Assembly (NCBI GenBank): GCA_009928645.1
Contig: SACH01000031.1
Location: 1 to 33,419, forward strand
Reading direction: 5' to 3'
DNA length: 33,419 nucleotides
From: Gammaproteobacteria bacterium
GTDB taxonomy: Bacteria > Pseudomonadota > Gammaproteobacteria > Chromatiales > Chromatiaceae
Position 1 is the first letter of the stretch. Each line of letters opens with the position of its first letter. The notes below the pieces were generated by a model that did no database searches, was not told where the DNA came from, and was given only the letters and a program-made list of their open reading frames with translations. Shown piece after piece: positions 1 to 7,156 of the stretch. The position numbers and the translations under genes were made by a program.

Positions 1-1
1 G

Positions 2-382
2 CCGCCGCCGCCCCCGCCCCCCGAGGTCAAGTACACGGCCCCCCCGCCGCCCGCGCCCGAGTTACCCGCGGCGGCCGCCTCCCTGGCCTCCCAGGCGGAG
101 AAGCAACGCCAGCAGGGTGATTATGTCGCCGCTGCCGCGACCCTGGAGCGTGCCATCCGCATCCAGCCCCGGGAGGCCTATCTCTGGAACCGCCTGGCCC
201 GGGTCCGTCTCGATCAGAAGAACTATACCCAGGCCAACTCGCTGGCCCAGAAATCCAATGCCTTGTCCAAGGACCAGGCCCAGATCAAGGAAGACAACTG
301 GGGCATGATCGCCGCCACCCGCCGCGCCACGGGTGACCCCAAGGGGGCCGATGATGCAGAGGCCAAGGCCGGCGGCCGGTGA
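2..382 (+). CDS. TPR-containing protein, C-terminal part (5' end outside window)
   Basis: The open frame enters from the left edge and ends at TGA 380-382, giving 126 visible residues. It opens with a proline-rich stretch (runs of Pro with Ala) and continues into a helical segment of tetratricopeptide character. That segment has a QQGDYVAAAATLERAIRI-like unit followed by a second unit with NYTQANSLAQKS, the usual spacing of paired TPR helices. A proline-rich linker before a short TPR module is common in envelope-associated lipoproteins and assembly factors, but the N-terminus is missing, so export cannot be judged. The stop overlaps the GTG start of the downstream helicase gene by four bases (GTGA), suggesting translational coupling. 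The specific function is not recognised; the TPR assignment is by motif only. Confidence 0.7.
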   Translation, partial: PPPPPPPEVKYTAPPPPAPELPAAAASLASQAEKQRQQGDYVAAAATLERAIRIQPREAYLWNRLARVRLDQKNYTQANSLAQKSNALSKDQAQIKEDNWGMIAATRRATGDPKGADDAEAKAGGR

Positions 383-2382
383 GGGGCGGGGATGAAGCCG
401 ACATAGGTTCCGGTGGCGGCAGGGCCTTGATCCAGGTCTGCGACATTCTCGGCCCCGGGGGCCTGCTTGCCCAACGCCTGCCCGGCTATAACCACCGCCC
501 CCAACAGGCCGCGATGGCGGAGGAGGTGGCCCAGGTCCTGGCCGAGGGGGGCACCCTCATCTGCGAGGCCGGCACGGGTACCGGCAAGACCTACGCCTAC
601 CTGGTCCCCGCCCTCCTCGCCGGACGCAAGGTCCTGATCTCCACCGGCACGCGCGCCCTCCAAGACCAGCTCTATCACCGCGACCTCCCCCTGGTGCGCG
701 AGGCCCTGGACATCCCGGTGCGCATCGCCCTGCTCAAGGGCCGGGGCAACTACCTCTGCCCCTACCGCCTGGAGTTGGCCCTCGCCGAACACCGCGGCGG
801 CTCGCGCGAATTCCGCCAGCAACTGCTGGCCGTGCGCGACTGGGCCAGCGCCACCCGCAGCGGTGACATCGCCGAACTGTCCCTCCCGGACGATGCCCCC
901 GTCTGGCCGGCGGTGACCTCCACCAGCGACAACTGCCTGCGTCAGGAATGCCCCGACTGGGAACGCTGCCCCCTGCTCCAGGCCCGACGCCGGGCCCAGG
1001 AGGCGGACCTGGTGGTGGTCAACCACCATCTGCTGTGCGCGGACATCGCCCTGCGCGACGAGGGCTTCGGTGAGATCCTCCCTGGCGCCGATGCCTTCAT
1101 CGTCGACGAGGCCCACCAGTTACCGGAGGTGGCCGGCAACTTCTTCGGCTCCGCCGTCAGCAGCCGCCAGCTCCTCGAACTGGTCCGCGATGCGGAGATG
1201 GAATACACCCGGGAGGCCGGCGATGTGCCGGAATTTCCCGACCGCCTCGCCCGGCTGCGCCTCGCCACCCTCGACCTGCGTCTGGCCCTGGGCGAGGAGG
1301 CCCGGCGCGGTCCCTGGCAGGAGATCACCGTCGACGCGACCGCCGCCGCGGGCCTGGACGAGTTACGCCAGCGCCTGGCGGAGGTTCAGGGGGCCCTGGC
1401 GCTCCTGGAGGGCCGCGGCAAGGGGCTCGACGCCTGCCTGGCCCGGGCGAATGACCTGGCCACGGGCCTGACGCGGATCAGCGAGCCCGACGCGGAGACC
1501 GCGGACATCCGCTGGTTCGAGACCCAAGGGAAGGGCTTTCGCCTCCACCTCACCCCCCTCTCGGTGGCCGGCATCTTTCAGGGACAGATGACTCGGCACC
1601 GGGCCGCCTGGATCTTCACCTCTGCCACCCTGGCGGTGGCCGAGTGCTTCGATCATTTCGCCGGCCAGCTCGGCATCACCGACGCCCGCACCGCCTGCTG
1701 GGATAGTCCCTTTGATTATCCGCGTCAGGCCCTCTGGTTCGTTCCCCGAGGCCTGCCGGACCCCAACTCTCCCGCCTATGGCGACGCCGTCTCCGACCTG
1801 GCCGCCGATATCCTCGGCTACAGCCGGGGTCGTGCCTTCCTGCTCTTCACCAGTCACCGCGCCCTGCGCCAGGCCGCGGAGCGGCTGGCTGACCGGCTTG
1901 ACTACCCGCTGCTGATCCAGGGCACGGCCCCCCGCGGCGAACTGTTGCAGCAGTTTCGTGACCTGGGCAATGCCGTGCTCCTCGGTACCTCCAGCTTCTG
2001 GGAGGGGGTGGATGTGCGCGGCGAGGCCCTGTCCTGCGTCATCATCGACAAACTGCCCTTCGCCTCCCCGGGCGACCCGGTGCTGGCGGCGCGCATGGAC
2101 GCTTTGCGCCAGCGGGGTGGTAACCCCTTCCGCGACTTCCAGTTACCCCAGGCCGTCATCAGCCTCAAGCAAGGCGCCGGCCGCCTCATCCGCGATGCCC
2201 ATGACCGCGGCGTCCTCGTCGTCTGTGATCCCCGCCTGCTATCCAAGTCCTACGGCCACGCCTTCCTCAAGAGCCTGCCGCCCATGGCCCGGACCCGGGA
2301 GCTGGCCCTGGTGGAGCGCTTCTTCACCACGGAAGATCCGGTGCCCGCTCCCGTGCCAGGCCGGACGGCGGTGTCGACCTGA
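379..2382 (+). CDS. yoaA: YoaA/DinG-family ATP-dependent DNA helicase with Fe-S cluster
   Basis: The protein has 667 residues, close to the usual 630-650 of YoaA. Walker A GTGTGKT lies at about residues 65-71 and the DEAH box at about 243-246. Four cysteines near positions 127, 186, 191 and 197 lie between them, in the spacing expected for the 4Fe-4S cluster of XPD/DinG helicases. Late helicase motifs (SFWEGVDVRG; a QGAGRLIR motif near the C-terminus) are intact. The family unwinds DNA 5' to 3' and helps replication or repair in the cytoplasm. The GTG at 379 overlaps the upstream stop; the first conserved residues begin about 25 codons later, so a start slightly further downstream is possible. 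The next gene is tsaB, the same neighbour as in E. coli, which favours YoaA over DinG. Confidence 0.9.
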   Translation: MRGGDEADIGSGGGRALIQVCDILGPGGLLAQRLPGYNHRPQQAAMAEEVAQVLAEGGTLICEAGTGTGKTYAYLVPALLAGRKVLISTGTRALQDQLYHRDLPLVREALDIPVRIALLKGRGNYLCPYRLELALAEHRGGSREFRQQLLAVRDWASATRSGDIAELSLPDDAPVWPAVTSTSDNCLRQECPDWERCPLLQARRRAQEADLVVVNHHLLCADIALRDEGFGEILPGADAFIVDEAHQLPEVAGNFFGSAVSSRQLLELVRDAEMEYTREAGDVPEFPDRLARLRLATLDLRLALGEEARRGPWQEITVDATAAAGLDELRQRLAEVQGALALLEGRGKGLDACLARANDLATGLTRISEPDAETADIRWFETQGKGFRLHLTPLSVAGIFQGQMTRHRAAWIFTSATLAVAECFDHFAGQLGITDARTACWDSPFDYPRQALWFVPRGLPDPNSPAYGDAVSDLAADILGYSRGRAFLLFTSHRALRQAAERLADRLDYPLLIQGTAPRGELLQQFRDLGNAVLLGTSSFWEGVDVRGEALSCVIIDKLPFASPGDPVLAARMDALRQRGGNPFRDFQLPQAVISLKQGAGRLIRDAHDRGVLVVCDPRLLSKSYGHAFLKSLPPMARTRELALVERFFTTEDPVPAPVPGRTAVST

Positions 2383-2463
2383 TGCCCCCCGGCGCCAACC
2401 CGAGGGGCCGTCAGCGCTGCCCACCCGCCCTCATCTTTTCGAGGGGCGCTTTCCGCAAGGCGG

Positions 2464-2551
2464 ATGATGAAAGTCGCCGCGGGTGTCTTGCTCGGTCACC
2501 GTCGTCAAAGGCCTCGCCACACCCCTTATGCTGAAAGTCACCACGGGTGTC
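2464..2551 (+). repeat. Imperfect 24-bp direct repeat pair in the yoaA-tsaB gap
   Basis: Positions 2464-2487 and 2528-2551 share 21 of 24 bases (core TGAAAGTC, then CGGGTGTC) with 64 bp between copies. They lie in the 221-bp gap between yoaA and tsaB. A CCCTC/GAGGG hairpin (2428-2445) lies just upstream and has no T-run. The role is unknown; it may be a decayed duplicated 5' leader or a protein-binding repeat. Confidence 0.55.
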
Positions 2552-2603
2552 CCGCGCGATAACTCCCCCGATCAACTCCCGACCCTTTCACGACGATCCC
2601 ACC

Positions 2604-3281
2604 ATGCGCCTCCTCGCCATCGACACCTCCGGTGACGCCTGCTCCGCCGCCCTCCTCACCGAGACCGGCCTGCACCAGCAACTGACCCCGGAACCACGCC
2701 GGCACGCGGATCTCATCCTCGGCATGGTCGCGGCCCTGCTCCAGGAGGCCGACCTCAAGCTCACGGAGCTGGACGCCCTGGCCTTCGGCCGCGGCCCAGG
2801 CTCCTTCACCGGCGTGCGCATCGCTACCGCCGTGATCCAGGGCCTGGCCTTCGGTGCCGACCTGCCGGTGGTACCCGTCTCCACCCTGGCCGGCCTCGCC
2901 CAGGGCCGGCACCGCCGCCAGGGTGCCCGCCGCTGCCTCGCCGCCCTGGATGCCCGCATGGGCGAGGTCTACTGGGGCCGCTACCAGTTGGACGGCCAGG
3001 GCCTGATGCATCTGGTTGGTCCGGAGGTCGTATCCACCCCGGACCAGGTCGAACTCCCCCCGGACGGCGGCTGGGAGGGTGTGGGCAGTGGCTGGGAGGC
3101 CTACGGAGCACGGCTATGCCAGCGCCTGGGGGAGCGGCTGCTCGCCGTCGATCCTGCCGCCCTCTGCGAGGCCCAAGACCTGATCCCCCTCGCCGCGGCC
3201 GGCTTCACCACCGGCCTGGCCGTTTCAGCGGAAATGGCCATGCCCGTCTATCTGCGCGACCAGGTGACCCGTGGCACCTGA
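2604..3281 (+). CDS. tsaB: tRNA threonylcarbamoyladenosine biosynthesis protein TsaB
   Basis: The protein has 225 residues from ATG 2604, chosen because the conserved N-terminus MRLLAIDTS begins there; upstream in-frame codons back to 2547 add an unrelated 19-residue leader. The ASKHA fold signature is visible: the LAIDTSGDACSAAL strand-loop, then FGRGPGSFTGVRI at about residues 67-79, diagnostic of TsaB/YeaZ. TsaB is the non-catalytic partner of TsaD in the cytoplasmic complex (TsaB, TsaD, TsaE) that makes t6A at position 37 of ANN-decoding tRNAs. The length matches the family (about 230). Adjacency to yoaA is conserved in gammaproteobacteria. The protein looks intact. Confidence 0.93.
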   Translation: MRLLAIDTSGDACSAALLTETGLHQQLTPEPRRHADLILGMVAALLQEADLKLTELDALAFGRGPGSFTGVRIATAVIQGLAFGADLPVVPVSTLAGLAQGRHRRQGARRCLAALDARMGEVYWGRYQLDGQGLMHLVGPEVVSTPDQVELPPDGGWEGVGSGWEAYGARLCQRLGERLLAVDPAALCEAQDLIPLAAAGFTTGLAVSAEMAMPVYLRDQVTRGT

Positions 3282-3649
3282 GCCACCGCGCTGTTGCCCT
3301 TCACGCACCCCCCACTCCCGACCCCACTCCCGGCCGGACCCATCACGCGACAATAGGTTATATTGGCCATCATGGGACGCGGCCACCCCGATGACCATCC
3401 GGTCACATCATGCTGGAGGCATTCACACCCCCCTACCGCCCGGGCAAGCCCAGTAAGCATAAGTTGCTGATTAAAATGCTCAATCCACCCCTGGCAGGGG
3501 AGGGTTGGGGAGAGAGGGAAGCTGAACAGTTTCATCATGTATTACCTTAGCCATGCCGCTCCCGCCCCCCGGGCCGAAGCCCTTCGTGACCGGGATTAAC
3601 AACAACTAACGCCTCCAGGCGTGCTTACCATCTATCAAGAGGAAGACCC
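3282..3649. other. 368-bp gene-free stretch between tsaB and the SCP-2-like gene
   Basis: No convincing gene or tRNA is seen. It contains a tandem pair of 12-mers (3310-3333, CCCCACTCCCG core), a REP-like G-rich repeat (3488-3518, listed separately), and a small CGCC/GGCG hairpin at 3610-3621. A purine-rich ribosome-binding region (about 3639-3644) precedes the next gene. No clear sigma-70 promoter could be fixed. Confidence 0.6.
3488..3518 (+). repeat. REP-like G-rich dispersed repeat, copy 1
   Basis: The element starts with a CCCCT-GGC-AGGGG hairpin and continues into GGGTTGGGG and GAGAGGG. It matches 12215-12245 inside nosD at 25 of 31 positions, and all six differences are transitions. 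This layout resembles the short palindromic, G-tract-containing intergenic repeats found in many copies in proteobacterial genomes. Two copies in 33 kb suggest a genome-wide family, but that cannot be counted here. Confidence 0.6.
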
Positions 3650-4168
3650 ATGAACCGCTCCCTTACCCTCAGCCTCGCCACCCTGACCCTGGCCCTTTCC
3701 ACCCAGGCCCATGCCGCCACCTTCATGGATGCCGATTGGGCCAAGGCAGCCTGCGAGGCCTGGAACAAGTCCGCCGCACTCACCAGTGGCCTGGCAGGCT
3801 CCGCGTGGGCCGCCAACAACGCCGGTCGTGGCTATAAAGTCATTCAGCTCTACCGGGATAAGTGCGGCGAAGCCAGCCGGGTGGAGCTGCAGATCAGCGA
3901 CAAGGACGGCAAGGCCCTCTGCACCTATGGCGGCAAGGTCAAAACCGCCAGCCTGAATGCGGATGTCGATTACCTCATGAATGCCACGGACGAAGACTGG
4001 ATCTGCATGGGCGAGGGGAAATTTGGCTGCGGGGCCATGGGCGCGATGATGACGGGAAAGCTCAAGTTCAAGGGACCCAAGGGGGAGGCCATGGGGGTCA
4101 TGGGCCCCTTTGACAGCTTCCTGCAACTGACGGGAAAGGTTCCCGGCGACAAGGCCACCTGCCCCTAA
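3650..4168 (+). CDS. Exported SCP-2-like (sterol carrier domain) small protein
   Basis: The protein has 172 residues. It starts with a classical Sec signal peptide (basic MNRS, a hydrophobic core, then an AHA-AT cleavage site near residue 23), so it should be periplasmic. The mature part has repeated Cys (in KAAC, DKCGE, ALCTYGG, WICMG, FGCGAM, ATCP) and a glycine/methionine-rich segment GCGAMGAMMTGKLKFKGP. That segment, with the following hydrophobic stretch, resembles the C-terminal strand and lid of SCP-2-type lipid-binding domains. Proteins of this look occur in beta- and gammaproteobacteria as SCP2 sterol-binding domain-containing proteins; the physiological ligand is not known. The six or more cysteines could form disulfides in the periplasm. 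It stands alone, with a good purine-rich ribosome-binding site. The family call is from memory of motif layout, so moderately sure. Confidence 0.6.
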   Translation: MNRSLTLSLATLTLALSTQAHAATFMDADWAKAACEAWNKSAALTSGLAGSAWAANNAGRGYKVIQLYRDKCGEASRVELQISDKDGKALCTYGGKVKTASLNADVDYLMNATDEDWICMGEGKFGCGAMGAMMTGKLKFKGPKGEAMGVMGPFDSFLQLTGKVPGDKATCP

Positions 4169-4213
4169 GCAACGGGGGCTCGGCCCGTAGCCTCTCCTGT
4201 TCAGCGAGAATTC

Positions 4214-4255
4214 CTGACCTGTATCAAGGAGGATTTAGCCGTGAACTGCTAAGCT
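4214..4255 (+). promoter_or_regulatory. FNR/DNR-type box and -10 upstream of bchE
   Basis: CTGAC-CTGT-ATCAA at 4214-4227 matches the TTGAT-N4-ATCAA dyad at 8 of 10 positions. A TAAGCT -10 element starts exactly 22 bp after it (4250-4255). This places the dyad centre at about -41.5 from a predicted start near 4262, the class II FNR activator position. The same spacing recurs at three other promoters in the window. FnrL control of bchE is established in Rhodobacter. Confidence 0.6.
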
Positions 4256-4291
4256 GGATCGCTGGCAATCTATGATCGGGACTTAAACGCC

Positions 4292-6061
4292 ATGCGCATT
4301 CTCTTCATCCACCCCAACTACCGCTCCGGCGGCGCCGAGATCGCCGGGACCTGGCCGCCGGCTTGGGTCGCCTATCTCACGGGTGCGCTGAAGACCGCTG
4401 GCTTCACGGACGTCCAGTTCATCGACGCCATGACGGACAACATCGCCGAGGAGCCGTTGCGGCAGATCATCAGCGAGGCCCAGCCAGACATCGTGGGCTG
4501 CACCTGCATCACGCCCTCCATCTACAAGGCCCAACGGGTCTTGGAGATCGTCAAGGAGATCGACCCGGCCATCGTCACGCTCCTTGGCGGCGTCCATGCC
4601 ACCTTCATGTACCAGCAGGTCCTCGGCGAGGCCCCCTGGATCGACGCCATCGTCCGCGGCGAGGGCGAGGAGATCATGGTCGAGCTGGCGCGGACGGTCG
4701 ACGAGGGCCGCTGGCCCGCGGACCGGGGCCAGGTCAAGGGCATCGCCTACATCGACGAGGGCCAGATCGTCGCCACCCCGGCGGCCCCCACCATAAAGGA
4801 CCTGGACGCCATCACCCCGGACTGGGGGATCCTCGACTGGACCAAGTACAACTACATCCCCCTGGGCAAGCGGGTGGCCATCCCCAACATGGCCCGTGGC
4901 TGCCCCTACACCTGTTCCTTCTGCTCCCAGTGGAAGTTCTGGCGCGACTACCGCATCCGTAGTCCTAAAAAGGTGGTCGACGAGATCGAGGCCCTGGTAC
5001 GCGATCACGACGTCGGCTTCTTCATCCTCGCCGACGAGGAACCGACCATCAACCGTAAGAAGTTCATCGCCTTCTGCGAGGAACTCATCGACCGCGACCT
5101 GGGCATCCTCTGGGGCATTAACACCCGCGTCACCGACATCCTGCGCGACGAAGACGTGCTGCCGCTCTACCGCAAGGCGGGCCTGATCCATGTCTCCCTG
5201 GGCACCGAAGCAGCGGCCCAGCTCAAGCTCAACCGCTTCAACAAGGAGACCACGGTCGCCGACAACAAGCGGGCCATCGAACTGCTGCGCAACGCCGGTA
5301 TCCTCACCGAGGCCCAGTTCATCGTCGGCCTGGAGAACGAGACCCGCGAGACCCTGGAAGAGACCTACCAGATGGCCCGGGACTGGAACCCGGACCTGGC
5401 CAACTGGGCCATGTACACCCCCTGGCCTTTCACCGACCTCTTCCGCGAGCTGGGGGACAAGGTCGAGATCTTCGACTACGACAAGTACAACTTCGTCACC
5501 CCCATCATCAAGCCGGCGGCCATGGACCGCGCCGAACTGCTCGACCGGGTGATGCACAACTACCGCCGCTTCTACATGTACAAGGCCTTCTTCTCCTACC
5601 CCTGGGCGGGCAGCGGGGAACGGCGGCGCTACCTGCTGGGCTGCCTCAAGGCCTTCCTCAAGGCCGGCTTCCAGCGCACCTTCTACGACCTGGGCAAGGT
5701 CAACTACTGGGGTCCCCAATCCAAGAAGAAGGTCGACTTCCACTTCGACACCTCCAAGACCCGCGTCGCCGAGGGCGGCACCGACTGGAAGGGCAAGCAC
5801 ACCCGCAAGATCAAGGGCGATCTCCAGGCCCAGATCATGGCCTGCGGTGGCAGCCCGGATCAGCTCACCCAGGCCGAGATCGACGCCCTGACGGTCAACC
5901 CGCCCTCGCCGAACCTCAACGACGTCAACGTCCAGATCATGGCCTGTGGTGGCGGCAAGGATCAGCTTAGCCAGGAGGAGATCGACGCCCGGACGGTCTC
6001 CCCGGTTGAGGTTGCCCCTCCCGTACGGGAACAGGCCAGGGCCGCCGCGCCAGTGGAGTGA
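4292..6061 (+). CDS. bchE: Anaerobic Mg-protoporphyrin IX monomethyl ester oxidative cyclase BchE
   Basis: The 589-residue protein has an N-terminal cobalamin-binding-type domain (about 1-150, opening [19 protein letters not shown]). A radical SAM core follows, with C204, C208 and C211 in [16 protein letters not shown] (CxxxCxxC). The whole protein follows Rhodobacter BchE closely by recall, including [28 protein letters not shown] and YTPWPFT. BchE forms the isocyclic ring E of bacteriochlorophyll without oxygen, taking oxygen from water; it is cytoplasmic or membrane-associated and needs B12, SAM and a 4Fe-4S cluster. It marks the host as phototrophic. The start is fixed by [10 protein letters not shown]. 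The C-terminus carries a duplicated 24-residue motif (listed separately) that I do not recall from Rhodobacter. An FNR-type box precedes it and a dnr-like regulator follows. Confidence 0.93.
   Translation: MRILFIHPNYRSGGAEIAGTWPPAWVAYLTGALKTAGFTDVQFIDAMTDNIAEEPLRQIISEAQPDIVGCTCITPSIYKAQRVLEIVKEIDPAIVTLLGGVHATFMYQQVLGEAPWIDAIVRGEGEEIMVELARTVDEGRWPADRGQVKGIAYIDEGQIVATPAAPTIKDLDAITPDWGILDWTKYNYIPLGKRVAIPNMARGCPYTCSFCSQWKFWRDYRIRSPKKVVDEIEALVRDHDVGFFILADEEPTINRKKFIAFCEELIDRDLGILWGINTRVTDILRDEDVLPLYRKAGLIHVSLGTEAAAQLKLNRFNKETTVADNKRAIELLRNAGILTEAQFIVGLENETRETLEETYQMARDWNPDLANWAMYTPWPFTDLFRELGDKVEIFDYDKYNFVTPIIKPAAMDRAELLDRVMHNYRRFYMYKAFFSYPWAGSGERRRYLLGCLKAFLKAGFQRTFYDLGKVNYWGPQSKKKVDFHFDTSKTRVAEGGTDWKGKHTRKIKGDLQAQIMACGGSPDQLTQAEIDALTVNPPSPNLNDVNVQIMACGGGKDQLSQEEIDARTVSPVEVAPPVREQARAAAPVE
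5831..6004 (+). repeat. Duplicated motif encoding the BchE C-terminal tail
   Basis: Two 72-bp segments (5831-5902 and 5933-6004), starting 102 bp (34 codons) apart, encode residues from 514 and 548. Both read QIMACGG, then x-x-DQL, then EIDA, then TV-x-P. The first seven codons differ by a single silent change. The short period and high identity point to a tandem duplication inside the gene. Confidence 0.85.
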
Positions 6062-6104
6062 TTTCGCTGGGCACTCCAGAGAAATCAATCCCTTTTCCAT
6101 CTTT

Positions 6105-6146
6105 TTGATCTTGATCAAGGTCGACCCACCGGCAACCCGATAAGTT
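6105..6146 (+). promoter_or_regulatory. Perfect FNR/DNR box and -10 upstream of the dnr-like gene
   Basis: TTGAT-CTTG-ATCAA at 6105-6118 is a perfect FNR-consensus dyad. TAAGTT at 6141-6146 follows after exactly 22 bp, predicting a start near 6153 and a leader of about 80 nt before ATG 6234. The regulator gene could therefore be activated by FNR or control itself. Confidence 0.8.
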
Positions 6147-6233
6147 TTCTTTATCGTTAGTTGCCGTGGGTTGTGCCCAACTGGTGGGGGATTGGTCCCC
6201 CGCGCAAGGCGACCCATCCTCAAGGTCTTGATC

Positions 6234-6947
6234 ATGATTGATGCATTGCGCGGGGCGCTGCTGTTGTCCCGCCTCTCCGATGAGCAGTTGGAACGTGTCC
6301 AGCGCCATGCCACCCGCCTGCGGTTGCAGGAAGGCCAATTGCTCTTCAATCAGGGTGATCCCGCCCTGCACTTCTACCTCGTTCTAAGCGGTCGCCTGCG
6401 GCTGTTTCGCCTGTCGGTCGATGGCGCCGAAAAGGTGATCGAGATCATCGGCCCTGGAGAGACCTTCGCCGAGGCCCTCATGTTTCTCGCTCAGGCGCGC
6501 TATCCGGTGTGCGCCTCGGCCCTGGAACCGGTTGAGTTGATCAGCTTCGATACCCGGGACTTCGCCCAGATGCTGCAGGAGTCGGTCGAAACCTGTTTCC
6601 TCATCATGGGCGTCCTCAGCCAACGGCTGCATGGACTGGTCCAGGAGATCGAGAACCTCAGCCTGCACTCCGCCAGCAGTCGCTTCGCCTGCTATCTCCT
6701 CTCCCGATTGCCCCCTTACAAGCTGGCAGTGGAACTGGACCTGCGCAAGGGGATCATTGCCTCTCGCCTTTCCATCAAACCCGAGACCCTCTCCCGCATC
6801 GAGAAGGAACTAAGCACGCGGGGCATCATCGCCGTGCGCGGGAGTCGCATCCACGTGCTGAACCTCAAGGGCCTGGAGGAAATCGCCGCCCTGGGGAATC
6901 CCAGCGATCCTGGCGCCTTGGTCAGTAACGGCTCAACCCCTAATTGA
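6234..6947 (+). CDS. dnr: Crp/Fnr-family regulator, Dnr-like
   Basis: The 237-residue protein has a cyclic-nucleotide-binding-type beta-barrel (about residues 8-125, with FNQGDPALHFYLVLSGRLRLF), a long dimerisation helix and a C-terminal winged helix. The recognition helix contains ETLSR, the E-x-x-S-R arrangement that reads TTGA half-sites in FNR and DNR. The N-terminal cysteine cluster of true FNR is absent, so it should not sense oxygen through a 4Fe-4S cluster. It fits the DNR group, which in Pseudomonas binds haem and responds to NO. ATG 6234 is preferred because the family N-terminus begins there and an AAGG sits about 9 bases upstream; an upstream in-frame start at 6171 has no support. 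It lies directly before nosZ, whose promoter has a matching box. Assignment as DNR rather than another cysteine-free Fnr paralogue is likely but unproven. Confidence 0.8.
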   Translation: MIDALRGALLLSRLSDEQLERVQRHATRLRLQEGQLLFNQGDPALHFYLVLSGRLRLFRLSVDGAEKVIEIIGPGETFAEALMFLAQARYPVCASALEPVELISFDTRDFAQMLQESVETCFLIMGVLSQRLHGLVQEIENLSLHSASSRFACYLLSRLPPYKLAVELDLRKGIIASRLSIKPETLSRIEKELSTRGIIAVRGSRIHVLNLKGLEEIAALGNPSDPGALVSNGSTPN

Positions 6948-6980
6948 GCTGACGCGGGGCTTTCCCACCGCCCGTTCTGC

Positions 6981-6998
6981 CTGTGGTAAATGCCACAG
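6981..6998. promoter_or_regulatory. 6-bp perfect inverted repeat upstream of nosZ
   Basis: CTGTGG-TAAATG-CCACAG is a perfect dyad with a 6-base spacer in the dnr-nosZ gap, 52 bp upstream of the nosZ FNR box. No T-run follows, so it is not an obvious terminator. The TGTGG-N6-CCACA layout resembles a Crp-type operator. Which factor binds it is unknown. Confidence 0.45.
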
Positions 6999-7010
6999 TC
7001 GGCGCGTCAA

Positions 7011-7024
7011 ATGACCGAGATCAA
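7011..7024 (+). promoter_or_regulatory. Weaker second FNR/DNR-type half-dyad upstream of nosZ
   Basis: ATGAC-CGAG-ATCAA matches the FNR dyad at 8 of 10 positions and is centred 39 bp upstream of the main nosZ box, near -81 of the predicted start. No -10 is spaced from it, so it could only be an auxiliary site. Confidence 0.35.
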
Positions 7025-7049
7025 TGAAATGCTCATCCACCGGCGAATT

Positions 7050-7091
7050 TTGACCTCGGTCAACACTCATCCCCGATTCCTGGACTAGGGT
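7050..7091 (+). promoter_or_regulatory. DNR/FNR box and -10 of the nos operon promoter
   Basis: TTGAC-CTCG-GTCAA at 7050-7063 is perfectly symmetric, the form often seen for NNR/DNR targets. TAGGGT at 7086-7091 follows after exactly 22 bp, predicting a start near 7098 and a leader of about 59 nt to the nosZ ATG. It is the main candidate promoter of the operon. Confidence 0.78.
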
Positions 7092-7156
7092 GTTCTTAGC
7101 GGCGGGCCCGAGGCACGCCGGCGTATCAGACTTTTCAGCTTCACGAGGGCAGCTCT

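Noticed and set aside
2547..2603. Start of tsaB at 2547
   Set aside because: It would add 19 residues unlike any TsaB before the conserved MRLLAIDTS; ATG 2604 fits the family.
3630..3643. FNR-type box upstream of the SCP-2-like gene
   Set aside because: Only the right half (ATCAA) matches; the left half has 2 of 5 bases and no spaced -10 follows.
4283..6349. Long minus-strand open frame opposite bchE (688 codons)
   Set aside because: Its Gly/Val/Asp/Leu-rich composition is what the reverse complement of high-GC codons gives, it has no recognisable domain, and the plus strand encodes a clear BchE.
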